Of a stretch of DNA of 64,000 nt, positions 44,981 to 52,601 are shown in pieces. Location: positions 1 through 64,000 of the forward strand of contig NZ_JAMLDX010000001.1 in NCBI RefSeq assembly GCF_024211275.1. Reading direction: 5' to 3'. How positions within the stretch are numbered: position 1 is the first letter of the stretch; the number at the start of each line of letters is the position of its first letter. Below the pieces are notes generated by a model. It was not told the DNA's origin and made no database searches. It worked only from the letters and a program-made list of their open reading frames with translations. The stretch is from Sphingomonas tagetis (lineage in GTDB: Bacteria; Pseudomonadota; Alphaproteobacteria; Sphingomonadales; Sphingomonadaceae). A program made the translations under genes and the position numbers.

Positions 44981-45523
44981 CTAGAGCGTGACGCTGCGCC
45001 ATTCGCCGGGCGCCAAACCTTCCAGCGTCCAGTCACCCACCTGCCAGCGCACCAGCCGCAGCGTGGGATAGCCCGTCGCCGCGGTCATCCGCCGCACCTG
45101 CCGGTTGCGCCCCTCGCGGATCGTCAGCGAAATCCAGCAATCGGGCACGCTCTTGCGGAACCGCACCGGCGGGTCGCGCGGCCACAGGGCAGGGGACTCG
45201 ATCCGCTCGGCCTGCGCGGGAAGCGTCATCCCGTCCTTCAGCCGCACCCCGCGCCGCAATTCCTCCAGCGCCGCCTCGTCGGGTTCGCCCTCGACCTGCG
45301 CCCAATAGGTCTTGGCGACCTTGTGCCGCGGCTCGGCGATCCGTGCCTGCAACCGGCCGTCATCGGTCAGCAGCAGCAATCCCTCGCTGTCGCGGTCGAG
45401 CCGCCCCGCCGGATAGACGCCGGGCACGTCGATATAGTGCGCCAGCGTCGGATGCCCGCTGCCCTCGTCGGTGAATTGCGACAGCACCCCATAGGGTTTG
45501 TTGAACAGGATCAGGCGGGACAT
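44981..45523 (-). CDS. rluE: 23S rRNA pseudouridine synthase RluE-type
   Basis: A 180-residue RsuA/RluE-family enzyme lacking the S4 domain, which is typical for RluE: start [18 protein letters not shown], catalytic motif [19 protein letters not shown] (Asp about residue 44), and [19 protein letters not shown]. RluE modifies U2457 in E. coli 23S rRNA; the exact target here is inferred. Divergent from the vgr-related gene. Confidence 0.88.
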   Translation of the reverse strand: MSRLILFNKPYGVLSQFTDEGSGHPTLAHYIDVPGVYPAGRLDRDSEGLLLLTDDGRLQARIAEPRHKVAKTYWAQVEGEPDEAALEELRRGVRLKDGMTLPAQAERIESPALWPRDPPVRFRKSVPDCWISLTIREGRNRQVRRMTAATGYPTLRLVRWQVGDWTLEGLAPGEWRSVTL

Positions 45524-45568
45524 CGCCCGTCTCTAGACATGTCGCGCCGCTGCATCCACCTAGCATCG

Positions 45569-46042
45569 ATGACCGAACGCCCGCTCACATCCGGCGAGAT
45601 CGCGCTCGCGCGCAGCGTGTTCGGCGACGCGATCGACTACAGCCGTGCGCGAGTCGCCAACCGCAAATGGGCGTTCTTCCAGCCGCGCTACGTCACCATG
45701 GCGCCGCTCGGCTGCATCCATTTTCACCCGAAGGGCGGCAATTACCGTGACGATTTCGCGCATGCCCCGCTCGACCTGCAAGGGCTGTTCATCCACGAAC
45801 TGGTGCATGTCTGGCAGCATCAGCAGGGCATCTTCCTGCCGCTGCGCCGCCACCCGTTCTGCCGCTATGGCTACAGCCTCAAACCGGGCTGGCGGCTCGC
45901 GCGCTACGGCCTCGAGCAACAGGCCGAGATCGTCCGCCACGTCTTCCTGCTCAGCCGCGGCGCGCACCTTCCGGGCGCGCCACCGCTCGAGCAATATCGC
46001 GGCATCCTGCCCTTCACTCCGACCGGCGAGCGTATCGCCTGA
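45569..46042 (+). CDS. Vgr-related metallopeptidase-like protein
   Basis: A 157-residue protein with HELVHVWQHQ at about residues 75-84, an HExxH zinc-metallopeptidase-like motif, preceded by GGNYRDDFAH and followed by LEQQAEIVRHVFLLSRG, where a downstream Glu could be the third ligand. Such proteins are labelled vgr-related in sphingomonads; no toxin or secretion gene is nearby. ATG 45569 is the only good start before the conserved part. Activity is not established. Confidence 0.75.
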   Translation: MTERPLTSGEIALARSVFGDAIDYSRARVANRKWAFFQPRYVTMAPLGCIHFHPKGGNYRDDFAHAPLDLQGLFIHELVHVWQHQQGIFLPLRRHPFCRYGYSLKPGWRLARYGLEQQAEIVRHVFLLSRGAHLPGAPPLEQYRGILPFTPTGERIA

Positions 46043-46060
46043 CCCGGGCGGGCAGGGCGA

Positions 46061-47827
46061 TCAGTCGCGCTTCCCACGCCGCTCGCCGCCACCACCGCCG
46101 CCACCCTGCGCCTGACGCTCGGCACGCTGCTGCTGGCGCGCGGCCATCTCGGCCTGCCGCGCCTGTTGCTGCGCCGCCGCCTGCTGCTGGCGCGAGGCCG
46201 CCTCGGCCTGACGCTGCGCCATTTGCTGCTGACGCGCCGCAGCCTGTTGCTCGCGCGCCGCCCGCTGCTGCTCACGCGCCGCGTTCATCTGCTGTTGCTG
46301 TTGCTGCCGCGCGGCCATTTGCTGCTGCCGTTCGGCCGCCTGTTGCTGGCGTGCGGCCTGTTGCTGTTGCCGCTCGGCGCGCTGCTGCTCGCGAGCCGCC
46401 GCCATCTGTTGCTGGCGTCCTGCCGCCTGCTGCCGCTCGGCAGCCTGTTGCTGGCGTGCCGCCTGTTGCTGCTGCCGCGCCGCACGCTGCTGTTCGCGCG
46501 CTGCCTGCATCTGCGCGCGCTGCTCGGCGCCGGCTCGCGCCTGACGCTGTTCGCCCTGCTGGCGCCGTGCCGCCTGCATCGCCTCGCGCTGCGCGCCGCG
46601 TTGCTGGCGTTCGGCCTGTTGCCGTACTTCGCCCTGAAGCTGCTGGCGTTCCGCCATGCGCTGCTGACGCTGCGCCTGCATTTCGGCGCGCTGCGCCTGC
46701 CGCACGGCCTGCTGCTGCTGCTGCTCGCGCGCCTGAGGCGGCCCGCGGCGCGCCTCGCGCTCGGCTTGCCGCTGCTCGCGGATCTGCACGCGCTCGGCGC
46801 CACCCTGCGGCACGTCGCGCACCTGCATCATCTCGCGCCGGCGCTGCTGCGAGGCGGAGACATCCGCCCGCGCGCGTTCGAACACCGGCTGCTCGCGCTC
46901 GGTCTGGCGCTGCGCCACGCGCGCCGCCTGACGTTGCGCACGATCCGCCTGACGCTGTGCTCGCCCGTACAGGTCCGGCGCACTCCCGCGCAGCCCCTCC
47001 TGCTGCCAGCTCGCGAAGCGCTGCGCCGCCGCGCGCCGCGCCTGACGCTCCTCGCGCACCTGCGCCCGCGCCACCTGCGCGCCGTCACGCTGGCGCCACT
47101 CGCGCCACGCCGGCTGAGTCTCGCGCGCCGCCGCCCATTGCCGTTGAGCCTGCACGATCGCCGGACGGCGCTCCGCCCAGACCGGCGCCGCCACGCCGCG
47201 CCGCTCCCGCGCCGCCGCGCGCCTCAAATCCGCCGCCCGCGCATAATAGCGCGAGCCATAATCCACCCGCTGCGACGCCATAGCCCAGGGCAGCAGCGCG
47301 CCGCCCGCATCATACACCGCGACGATCCGGTCGCCCGAATAGCCATAGCTGTTCCACGGATCGCGCACGAGGTACGGATAGTCCGCACCCGGCTCGTAAT
47401 AATAATAGCGGTAATAATCGTCGTCGATCGGCTCGGCATAGGTCACATAGCCGCCCGCCGCCTCCCAGCCCCACGGCTCGACATCGTCATAGTCGAAGCC
47501 ATAGTCGGGCGGCGCGTCGCCGATCACGTCGAACACCGTGTCGGCGCGGTCGATCCAAGCATAGCCATCGTCGCCCGGATCGGCATAGGACAGCTGGCGC
47601 GCAGCTGGCAGCCGCGCCGCGGCCGGCGCATATTCGAGCGGCTGGGTCTCTGCCGTCATCGGCAGCGCCTCGGGCAGCGGCGGCAGCGACGCGTTGCCGA
47701 ACGCGCTCGCCTGAATCGGGTCGGGCTGGCGCACGTCGCACGCGGTCAGTCCCATCAGCGCGGCCAGCGCGCCGCCCGCGATCAGCCGGGCGCGAATGTC
47801 GCGAAGTCGAGCGGGTTTCGTCATCAT
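46061..47827 (-). CDS. Low-complexity Gln/Arg/Ala-rich lipoprotein, paralogue 1
   Basis: A protein of about 588 residues. Lipoprotein signal (MMTKPARLRDIRARLI...ALMGLTAC), an N-terminal domain (about residues 75-200) with IDRADTVFDVIGDAPPDYGF, EPWGWEAAGGYVTYAEP and YYYYEPGADYPYLV, then a very long helical tail rich in Gln, Arg and Ala (REQQRAARQQQ-type repeats, about residues 350-570), ending in a Gly-rich stretch. A strong site GGAGG precedes the ATG. The N-terminal domain also occurs in the gene 100 bases upstream. The tail could form a long coiled coil or bind RNA/peptidoglycan; no function known. The highly periodic DNA looks like an array but is coding. Confidence 0.78.
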   Translation of the reverse strand: MMTKPARLRDIRARLIAGGALAALMGLTACDVRQPDPIQASAFGNASLPPLPEALPMTAETQPLEYAPAAARLPAARQLSYADPGDDGYAWIDRADTVFDVIGDAPPDYGFDYDDVEPWGWEAAGGYVTYAEPIDDDYYRYYYYEPGADYPYLVRDPWNSYGYSGDRIVAVYDAGGALLPWAMASQRVDYGSRYYARAADLRRAAARERRGVAAPVWAERRPAIVQAQRQWAAARETQPAWREWRQRDGAQVARAQVREERQARRAAAQRFASWQQEGLRGSAPDLYGRAQRQADRAQRQAARVAQRQTEREQPVFERARADVSASQQRRREMMQVRDVPQGGAERVQIREQRQAEREARRGPPQAREQQQQQAVRQAQRAEMQAQRQQRMAERQQLQGEVRQQAERQQRGAQREAMQAARRQQGEQRQARAGAEQRAQMQAAREQQRAARQQQQAARQQQAAERQQAAGRQQQMAAAREQQRAERQQQQAARQQQAAERQQQMAARQQQQQQMNAAREQQRAAREQQAAARQQQMAQRQAEAASRQQQAAAQQQARQAEMAARQQQRAERQAQGGGGGGGERRGKRD

Positions 47828-47926
47828 TAACCTCCATCGCCCCCGGATTTGCGACAGAAGTGCCACGGCGAGCCTGAACTCGCCGTGGCCACTTCGTTCA
47901 TCGGGGGTTTTGGCGGCGGCGAGACG

Positions 47927-49390
47927 CTATTGCGGCGACTCCACGACCTGATCCTGCATCACCGGCTCGCGCGGCGGCGGGGGAGGTGGCGGAGGCGCCA
48001 CATAGACCGGCGGAGGCGGAGGGGGCGGCGGCGCCACATAGACCGGCGGCGGCGCGACATAGCTCGGCGCCATCCGCGGCTCCGGCCGCGCCTGAACCGG
48101 CGGTGCGGCGGCCGGCGGCGCCTGAGGCGGCGCGGCGCGCTCGGGCTGAGCCTGCCACCCGCGCCTGCCACCGGCATCGTCATCAGACCGCTGCGGACGG
48201 CTCACCGGCGGCGTCGGTGCAGGCGCGGGCGTTGGCTGAACCGCAACCGGCGGTGCGGCGAACTCACGCCGCGGCCGCTCGCGGCCCGCGCTATCGCCGT
48301 CGCGACGCCCGCTCCAGCCGCCCTGGCGCTCACCGCCCGGACGCCGCTGCGGCTCGGCCTGCGGCTGCGGATCGGGCGGCACCTGCCCGGCAAAGGGCGG
48401 CACACGGCCCGGACGTCCCATGCCCGGCGCACCGGTGTCGGGACGCTCGGCCCGGCCCACGCCCGGCGCAGCCGGCGCCAGCGGCACCGCGCCGCCCGGT
48501 CCGAACGGCCGCGACGCCCCCGGCTGCCCGCTCATCGCGGGCGGCATCCCCGGCCGCCAGCCCTGCCGCGGCGGCCGCAAGCCCTTGGCCGGGCGCGACA
48601 TCCCGCCGCCGCCGAATTGCGGCGCCGGCCCGCGAAAGCCCTCCTGCCGCCAGCGGTGGAAGCGCGCACCCGCCGCCCAGCGCGACTGCCGCTCGAGCCC
48701 AAGCCCCGGGCGCCGCGTCAGCGAGTCGGGCCGCATGCGCCATTTGCGCCAGCCGGGATGACGGCTGCGGCCCGCTTCCCAGCGCAGCCGCAGCTGGATC
48801 ACGCTCGCGACCTGCCACGCCCACCAGCCGGCATCGGCCGAATCCCACCGGTCCTCGTACCGCGCGGCATCGCGGATCGCCCGCCCGCGCGAATAGAGCC
48901 GCTCCGCCAGCGCCCAGTAACGGTCGGCCTCCTCCGGCGAGAGCACGCGCCCGTCGCGGTCATAGGCCACCGCCACCCGCCCGTCGCGATAGCCGAACGA
49001 GAGTTCGCCGTCATAGACCAGGAACGGCGCGCTCATCCCCGGGTCGAAATAATAATAGCGCACCCCGCTGCCGCCGCGTTCGCCGCCGTCGCGCGCCGTC
49101 TCGGCATAGACTTCATGCCCCGTCCGCGTCCGCCAGCCCCACGCGTCGCCCCCGGCATAGCTGAAGGTGAAGTCCGGCGGCGCATCCCCGATCGCGTCGA
49201 GCAGCGCATCGGCATCGTCGATGAAGCGATAGTCGGCATCGGGCGTCTGCCACGCCGGCGGCGGCGGCGGCGCGGGCGCCACCCGCACCACCGTCGCCTG
49301 CGCCAGCGCCGCCGGCGCGCTCGCCAGACCCAGCGCCAACGCGCTGCCCACCATCAATCCCGAACGAACCCGCAAAGAAAACAACGCCAT
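47927..49390 (-). CDS. Pro-rich exported protein, paralogue 2
   Basis: A protein of about 487 residues. Sec signal (LRVRSGLMVGSALALGLASA), a domain (about residues 45-150) paralogous to the neighbouring gene: IDDADALLDAIGDAPPDFTF, GDAWGWRTRTGHEVYAET and GVRYYYFDPGMSAPFLV. The tail is Pro/Arg/Gly/Gln-rich, finishing with two VYVAPPPPPPP blocks. RBS GGAGAGG lies seven bases before ATG 49390. The shared head and the different tails suggest gene duplication followed by tail exchange or expansion. Function unknown; Pro-rich ends often span the periplasm. Confidence 0.8.
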   Translation of the reverse strand: MALFSLRVRSGLMVGSALALGLASAPAALAQATVVRVAPAPPPPPAWQTPDADYRFIDDADALLDAIGDAPPDFTFSYAGGDAWGWRTRTGHEVYAETARDGGERGGSGVRYYYFDPGMSAPFLVYDGELSFGYRDGRVAVAYDRDGRVLSPEEADRYWALAERLYSRGRAIRDAARYEDRWDSADAGWWAWQVASVIQLRLRWEAGRSRHPGWRKWRMRPDSLTRRPGLGLERQSRWAAGARFHRWRQEGFRGPAPQFGGGGMSRPAKGLRPPRQGWRPGMPPAMSGQPGASRPFGPGGAVPLAPAAPGVGRAERPDTGAPGMGRPGRVPPFAGQVPPDPQPQAEPQRRPGGERQGGWSGRRDGDSAGRERPRREFAAPPVAVQPTPAPAPTPPVSRPQRSDDDAGGRRGWQAQPERAAPPQAPPAAAPPVQARPEPRMAPSYVAPPPVYVAPPPPPPPPVYVAPPPPPPPPREPVMQDQVVESPQ

Positions 49391-49563
49391 CGCGCCTCTC
49401 CATTCCATGCGGCGAGATGTGCGCCCGAGTCGATGAATGGGGGATTTAGCGGATGGAGGAGCGCGGGCGGCATCGCTTATGCCATTCCGATTCAGCGAAA
49501 AGCCGTCAGTTGAGCGCTCGGGCCATTGATCGCGGCGCCCATTGCCCGCAATGTCCGTGATCG

Positions 49564-50133
49564 ATGGCCGGGGACATCCCTTCACAATCCGATCGCGAAA
49601 GACTGACCGCTGCCTTATCACGGGTCGCGGCGGGTGAGCGCGCGGCGTTGCGCGAAGTCCATGATCTGACCGCCGCGAAACTATTCGGCGTCTGCCTCCG
49701 TATCTCCCACGACAGGGAAGCCGCCGAGGACATCTTGCAGGACGTGTATCTCAAGGTCTGGAACCGCGCTGGACGCTTCGATGCGGCGCGTGCCAGCCCG
49801 ATCACCTGGCTCTGCGCGATCGCCCGCAACACGGCGATCGACTGGCGCCGCGCCAATGGCGGTCCGACGCTGGTGAGCGACGACCATGCCGCCGAAATCG
49901 CCGATGACCGCGCCACAGCACCCGAACGGATCGAGGCGATGCAGGAGCGCGCGCGCATCTTCCATTGCCTCGACTCGCTCGAGCTCAGGCAAGGCGGCGC
50001 GATCCGCTCGGCCTTTTTCGACGGCCTGACCTATGTCCAGCTCGCCGAACGGATGAAGGTGCCGCTCGGCACGATGAAGAGCTGGGTCCGGCGCGGATTG
50101 CTCCAACTGCGGGAGTGCCTCGGCGATGGCTGA
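49564..50133 (+). CDS. ECF-type RNA polymerase sigma factor
   Basis: A 189-residue group-4 sigma factor: region 2 (AAEDILQDVYLKVWNRAGRF, then TWLCAIARNTAIDWRR) and region 4 (FFDGLTYVQLAERMKVPLGT, then MKSWVRRGLLQLRECL). The stop overlaps the start of the anti-sigma gene by eight bases, the standard layout of an ECF/anti-sigma pair. No convincing autoregulatory promoter was found upstream. Genes downstream (fasciclin, beta-barrel) are possible targets. Confidence 0.93.
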   Translation: MAGDIPSQSDRERLTAALSRVAAGERAALREVHDLTAAKLFGVCLRISHDREAAEDILQDVYLKVWNRAGRFDAARASPITWLCAIARNTAIDWRRANGGPTLVSDDHAAEIADDRATAPERIEAMQERARIFHCLDSLELRQGGAIRSAFFDGLTYVQLAERMKVPLGTMKSWVRRGLLQLRECLGDG

Positions 50134-50833
50134 ACCACTGACACGCGAACAGGACATGCTCGCCGCCGAACTGGCGCTGGGGCTGCTGGAGGGCGAGGAA
50201 CGCACCGGCGCGCTGCGGCTGGTGCTGGCCGACCCGGCCTTTGCGGCGGCGGTGGACGCATGGCGCGCGCGGCTCGATCCCTTGTGCGATGATTTCGCCG
50301 AAGCCACGCCGCCCGATCTGTGGCCCGCGATCGAGGCCCGGCTCGCGGCGCAGGGCAATGGCGACACGGTCCGCCAGCTGCGTTTCTGGCGCTGGAGCGC
50401 GATCGGTTCGGGCGCGGTCGCGGCCTCGCTCGCAGCCGCCATGCTGCTGCTACCCGGCCCCGATCCCGTGACCGTCGTGCGCGAGGTGGTCCGCGCGCCC
50501 GATCAGGTCGCGGTTGCGCAACTCGGCGGAGAGGCGGGTGCGCTGCTCGCCGCCAATTACGATCCGGGCGAAGGCACGCTCCGCATCCGCGCGATCGACA
50601 TGCCGCAAAGCGAACTCGCGCCCGAATTGTGGGTGATCCCCGCCGACGGCGTGCCGCGCTCGCTGGGGCTGGTCGGCGCAAGCGGCACGACGCGGGTTGC
50701 CGTGCCGGCACGGCTCCGCGCGCTCATCATCGACGGCGCGACATTGGCAATCACGATGGAGCCGGTCGCAGGGGCGCCGCATGCCGCGCCGAGCAGCGCG
50801 CCGGTCGCCGCAGGAAAAATCTCCAAAATCTGA
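50126..50833 (+). CDS. Anti-sigma factor (RskA-like)
   Basis: A 235-residue protein with a cytoplasmic N-terminal sigma-binding segment (EQDMLAAELALGLLEGEERT), a membrane helix (about residues 93-112, IGSGAVAASLAAAMLLLPG) and an extracytoplasmic RskA-type domain (LRIRAIDMPQSELAPELWVI, VAVPARLRALIIDGATLAIT). It holds the ECF sigma factor inactive until a signal in the periplasm. Translation is coupled to the sigma gene by an eight-base overlap. Confidence 0.9.
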   Translation: MAEPLTREQDMLAAELALGLLEGEERTGALRLVLADPAFAAAVDAWRARLDPLCDDFAEATPPDLWPAIEARLAAQGNGDTVRQLRFWRWSAIGSGAVAASLAAAMLLLPGPDPVTVVREVVRAPDQVAVAQLGGEAGALLAANYDPGEGTLRIRAIDMPQSELAPELWVIPADGVPRSLGLVGASGTTRVAVPARLRALIIDGATLAITMEPVAGAPHAAPSSAPVAAGKISKI

Positions 50834-50915
50834 ACCTCGCCTGCATCCGCAGCGCGATCCGCTCCGTAGCTCCTGCGAGCGCCTCCTCCGGAGGTGCCAA
50901 TCGAGAGGAGCTATC

Positions 50916-51473
50916 ATGAAGCCCATATTGTCCCATATCGCTTTCGGCATCGCCGGGATGGCGCTGGCCGCGACCGGTGCGGTCGCCGCGCAGAAGAATC
51001 CGATGGTCGGCGGCGCGGCGATGTATTCGACCAAAAACATCGTCGAGAACGCGGTCAATTCGAAGGATCACACCACGCTCGTCGCCGCCGTCAAGGCCGC
51101 CGGCCTGGTCGACACGCTGGCGAGCCCGGGGCCGTTCACCGTGTTCGCACCGACCAACGCCGCGTTCGGCAAGCTGCCTGCCGGCACCGTCGATACGCTG
51201 GTGAAGCCTGAGAACAAGGCGATGCTCACCGGCATCCTGACCTACCACGTCGTCCCCGGCCGCATCACCGCGCAGGACATCGCCGCCAAGGCGATGAAGA
51301 ATGGCGGCAAGGCGATGTACAAGACCGCTGCGGGCGGCACGCTGACCTTCTCGAAAAAGGGCAAGGGCTGGCAGGTGTGGGACGCCAAGGGCGGCCACGC
51401 CAACATCACCATCGCCAATGTCATGCAGTCGAACGGCGTGATCCACGTGATCGACACCGTGCTGATGCCGTGA
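50916..51473 (+). CDS. Fasciclin (FAS1) domain protein, exported
   Basis: A 185-residue protein with a Sec signal (MALAATGAVAA|Q) and one FAS1 domain: NIVENAVNSKDHTTLVAAVK, PFTVFAPTNAAFGKLPAG, LTYHVVPGRITAQDI and NGVIHVIDTVLMP. FAS1 proteins act in adhesion or cell-surface stress. RBS GAGAGGAG precedes ATG 50916. It follows an ECF/anti-sigma pair, a known linkage, and is probably part of that regulon. A hairpin at 51480-51516 follows. Confidence 0.92.
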   Translation: MKPILSHIAFGIAGMALAATGAVAAQKNPMVGGAAMYSTKNIVENAVNSKDHTTLVAAVKAAGLVDTLASPGPFTVFAPTNAAFGKLPAGTVDTLVKPENKAMLTGILTYHVVPGRITAQDIAAKAMKNGGKAMYKTAAGGTLTFSKKGKGWQVWDAKGGHANITIANVMQSNGVIHVIDTVLMP

Positions 51474-51479
51474 CCCCCG

Positions 51480-51516
51480 GAGGCGGCCCGCGCGTACCGT
51501 CGCGTGGGGCCGCCTC
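51480..51516 (+). terminator. Hairpin after the fasciclin gene
   Basis: GAGGCGGCCC (51480-51489) pairs with GGGCCGCCTC (51507-51516) across a partly self-paired loop, directly after the stop codon. No T tract; probably a terminator or stabilising 3' hairpin. Confidence 0.55.
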
Positions 51517-51557
51517 AACCTCAAGGGGGGGCGTCAATTCAATCAGGGAGAAATGAT

Positions 51558-52382
51558 ATGCGCATGTTTCTTGCCACCGGCCTCGCAGCGCTGACCATCG
51601 CCGCCGCACCCGCTTTCGCTCAGGACGGCGCGGGCGAATTTGACGGGCCTTATGTCGGCGCGTCGGTCGGCTATGGCTTCCAGAGCGACGACAGCGGCGA
51701 AGGCGTGCTGTTCGACCGCGGCTTCAACGGTTCGCTCGACACGATCACCACCGCGGCGGGCGCGAACGCGTTCTCGCCGGGCTTCTGCGGCGGTGCCGCG
51801 ACCTCGTCGGCCAACACCGCCTGCACGAAGGACAAGGACGGTGTCGAATATCATTTCCGCGCCGGCTGGGATGCGCAATCGGGCAATTGGGTGATCGGCG
51901 TCGTCGGCGAGATCGGCAAGAGCGACGTCCGCGACAGCGTCAGCGCGTTCAGCACCACGCCCGCTTCCTACACCTTCACCCGCGAGATCGAATGGGACGC
52001 CAGCCTGCGCGCCCGCGCCGGCTATGTCGCGGGCGACCGCACGCTGATCTACGCCACCTTCGGTCCGTCCTATGCGCGGATCGAGAACGGGTTCAGCACC
52101 AGCAACACCGCCAACGCCTTCGCCAATAACGGCAAGAGCGACAGCTGGGGCGTCAGCGGGGGCGGGGGCGTCGAGCACAAGATCGGCCGCAATTTCTCGG
52201 TCGGGCTCGAATATCTCTACACCCGCTTCAGCGACGACGATTTCCGCGTCCGTGTGACTCAGGGCACCGCGCCTGCGACCAACCCCTTCATTCTCAACGG
52301 CGCGGCCGGCACCGAGATGCGGCGCAGCGATCCGCGTTTCGACTGGCATGCGGTGCGCGTGACGGCGGCATTCCGCTTCTGA
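51558..52382 (+). CDS. Outer-membrane beta-barrel protein
   Basis: A 274-residue protein with a signal peptide (MRMFLATGLAALTIAAAPAFA|Q), then GPYVGASVGYGFQSDDSGE, alternating aromatic/hydrophobic strands (YHFRAGWDAQSGNWVIGVVG, SLRARAGYVAGDRTLIYATF) and a C-terminal VRVTAAFRF with the terminal Phe required by the BAM machine. This is the Omp25/31-like small barrel found in alphaproteobacteria. ATG 51558 follows an AGGGAGAAA site. A convincing hairpin follows (52420-52452). Confidence 0.88.
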   Translation: MRMFLATGLAALTIAAAPAFAQDGAGEFDGPYVGASVGYGFQSDDSGEGVLFDRGFNGSLDTITTAAGANAFSPGFCGGAATSSANTACTKDKDGVEYHFRAGWDAQSGNWVIGVVGEIGKSDVRDSVSAFSTTPASYTFTREIEWDASLRARAGYVAGDRTLIYATFGPSYARIENGFSTSNTANAFANNGKSDSWGVSGGGGVEHKIGRNFSVGLEYLYTRFSDDDFRVRVTQGTAPATNPFILNGAAGTEMRRSDPRFDWHAVRVTAAFRF

Positions 52383-52419
52383 CGGCCGCCGGGCCGTCCT
52401 TCCCGGTACCCGGCGCCTG

Positions 52420-52452
52420 CGCCGGCGAGGCGTCTCCCACGCCTCGCCGGCG
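52420..52452 (+). terminator. Hairpin terminator after the beta-barrel gene
   Basis: A perfect 13-bp stem CGCCGGCGAGGCG (52420-52432) / CGCCTCGCCGGCG (52440-52452) with a seven-base loop, then TCTTGCTG. It separates the barrel gene from the uvrA regulatory region. Confidence 0.65.
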
Positions 52453-52536
52453 TCTTGCTGTCGAGGCGCTTGCCCGCGCAGCCCCCCTCGCAACCCGCGG
52501 CGACCGCCCCTATCTCTGCCTCTGGAATCCTTCAAA

Positions 52537-52551
52537 GAACAAAGCTAGAAC
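52537..52551. promoter_or_regulatory. LexA (SOS) box of uvrA
   Basis: GAAC-AAAGCTA-GAAC is the alphaproteobacterial LexA operator (GTTC-N7-GTTC on the other strand), placed 44 bases before the uvrA ATG. It predicts DNA-damage induction of uvrA. Confidence 0.8.
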
Positions 52552-52559
52552 TCACCCCC

Positions 52560-52601
52560 ATGCTGACTCATATCCAGAAGCGTAGGTGCTCCGTATGCTG
52601 A
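52560..52601 (+). other. Short upstream ORF overlapping the uvrA start
   Basis: ATG 52560 opens a 13-residue peptide ([13 protein letters not shown]) ending in a TGA at 52599-52601 that lies inside the uvrA start region. Its first five residues repeat those of UvrA (MLTHI), so the segment looks like a partial duplication of the uvrA 5' end. A role as leader peptide is possible, not shown. Confidence 0.45.

Noticed and set aside
44978..45568. N-terminal extension of the vgr-related gene through the rluE region
   Set aside because: The extension is antisense to rluE; conserved sequence begins at ATG 45569.
46100..46720. CRISPR-like array from periodic CTGCTG repeats
   Set aside because: The periodicity is codon repetition of Gln/Ala/Arg in a coding frame; repeat and spacer units of constant length are absent.
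46166..47830. Long open frame on the + strand opposite the Gln/Arg-rich gene, Leu/Arg-rich
   Set aside because: It is the complement of Gln/Arg codon repeats; no ribosome-binding site, and the minus-strand frame has a lipobox signal and paralogue support.
47849..49513. Long open frame on the + strand opposite the Pro-rich gene
   Set aside because: Arg/Pro-rich shadow; the minus-strand gene has signal peptide, RBS and a paralogous domain.
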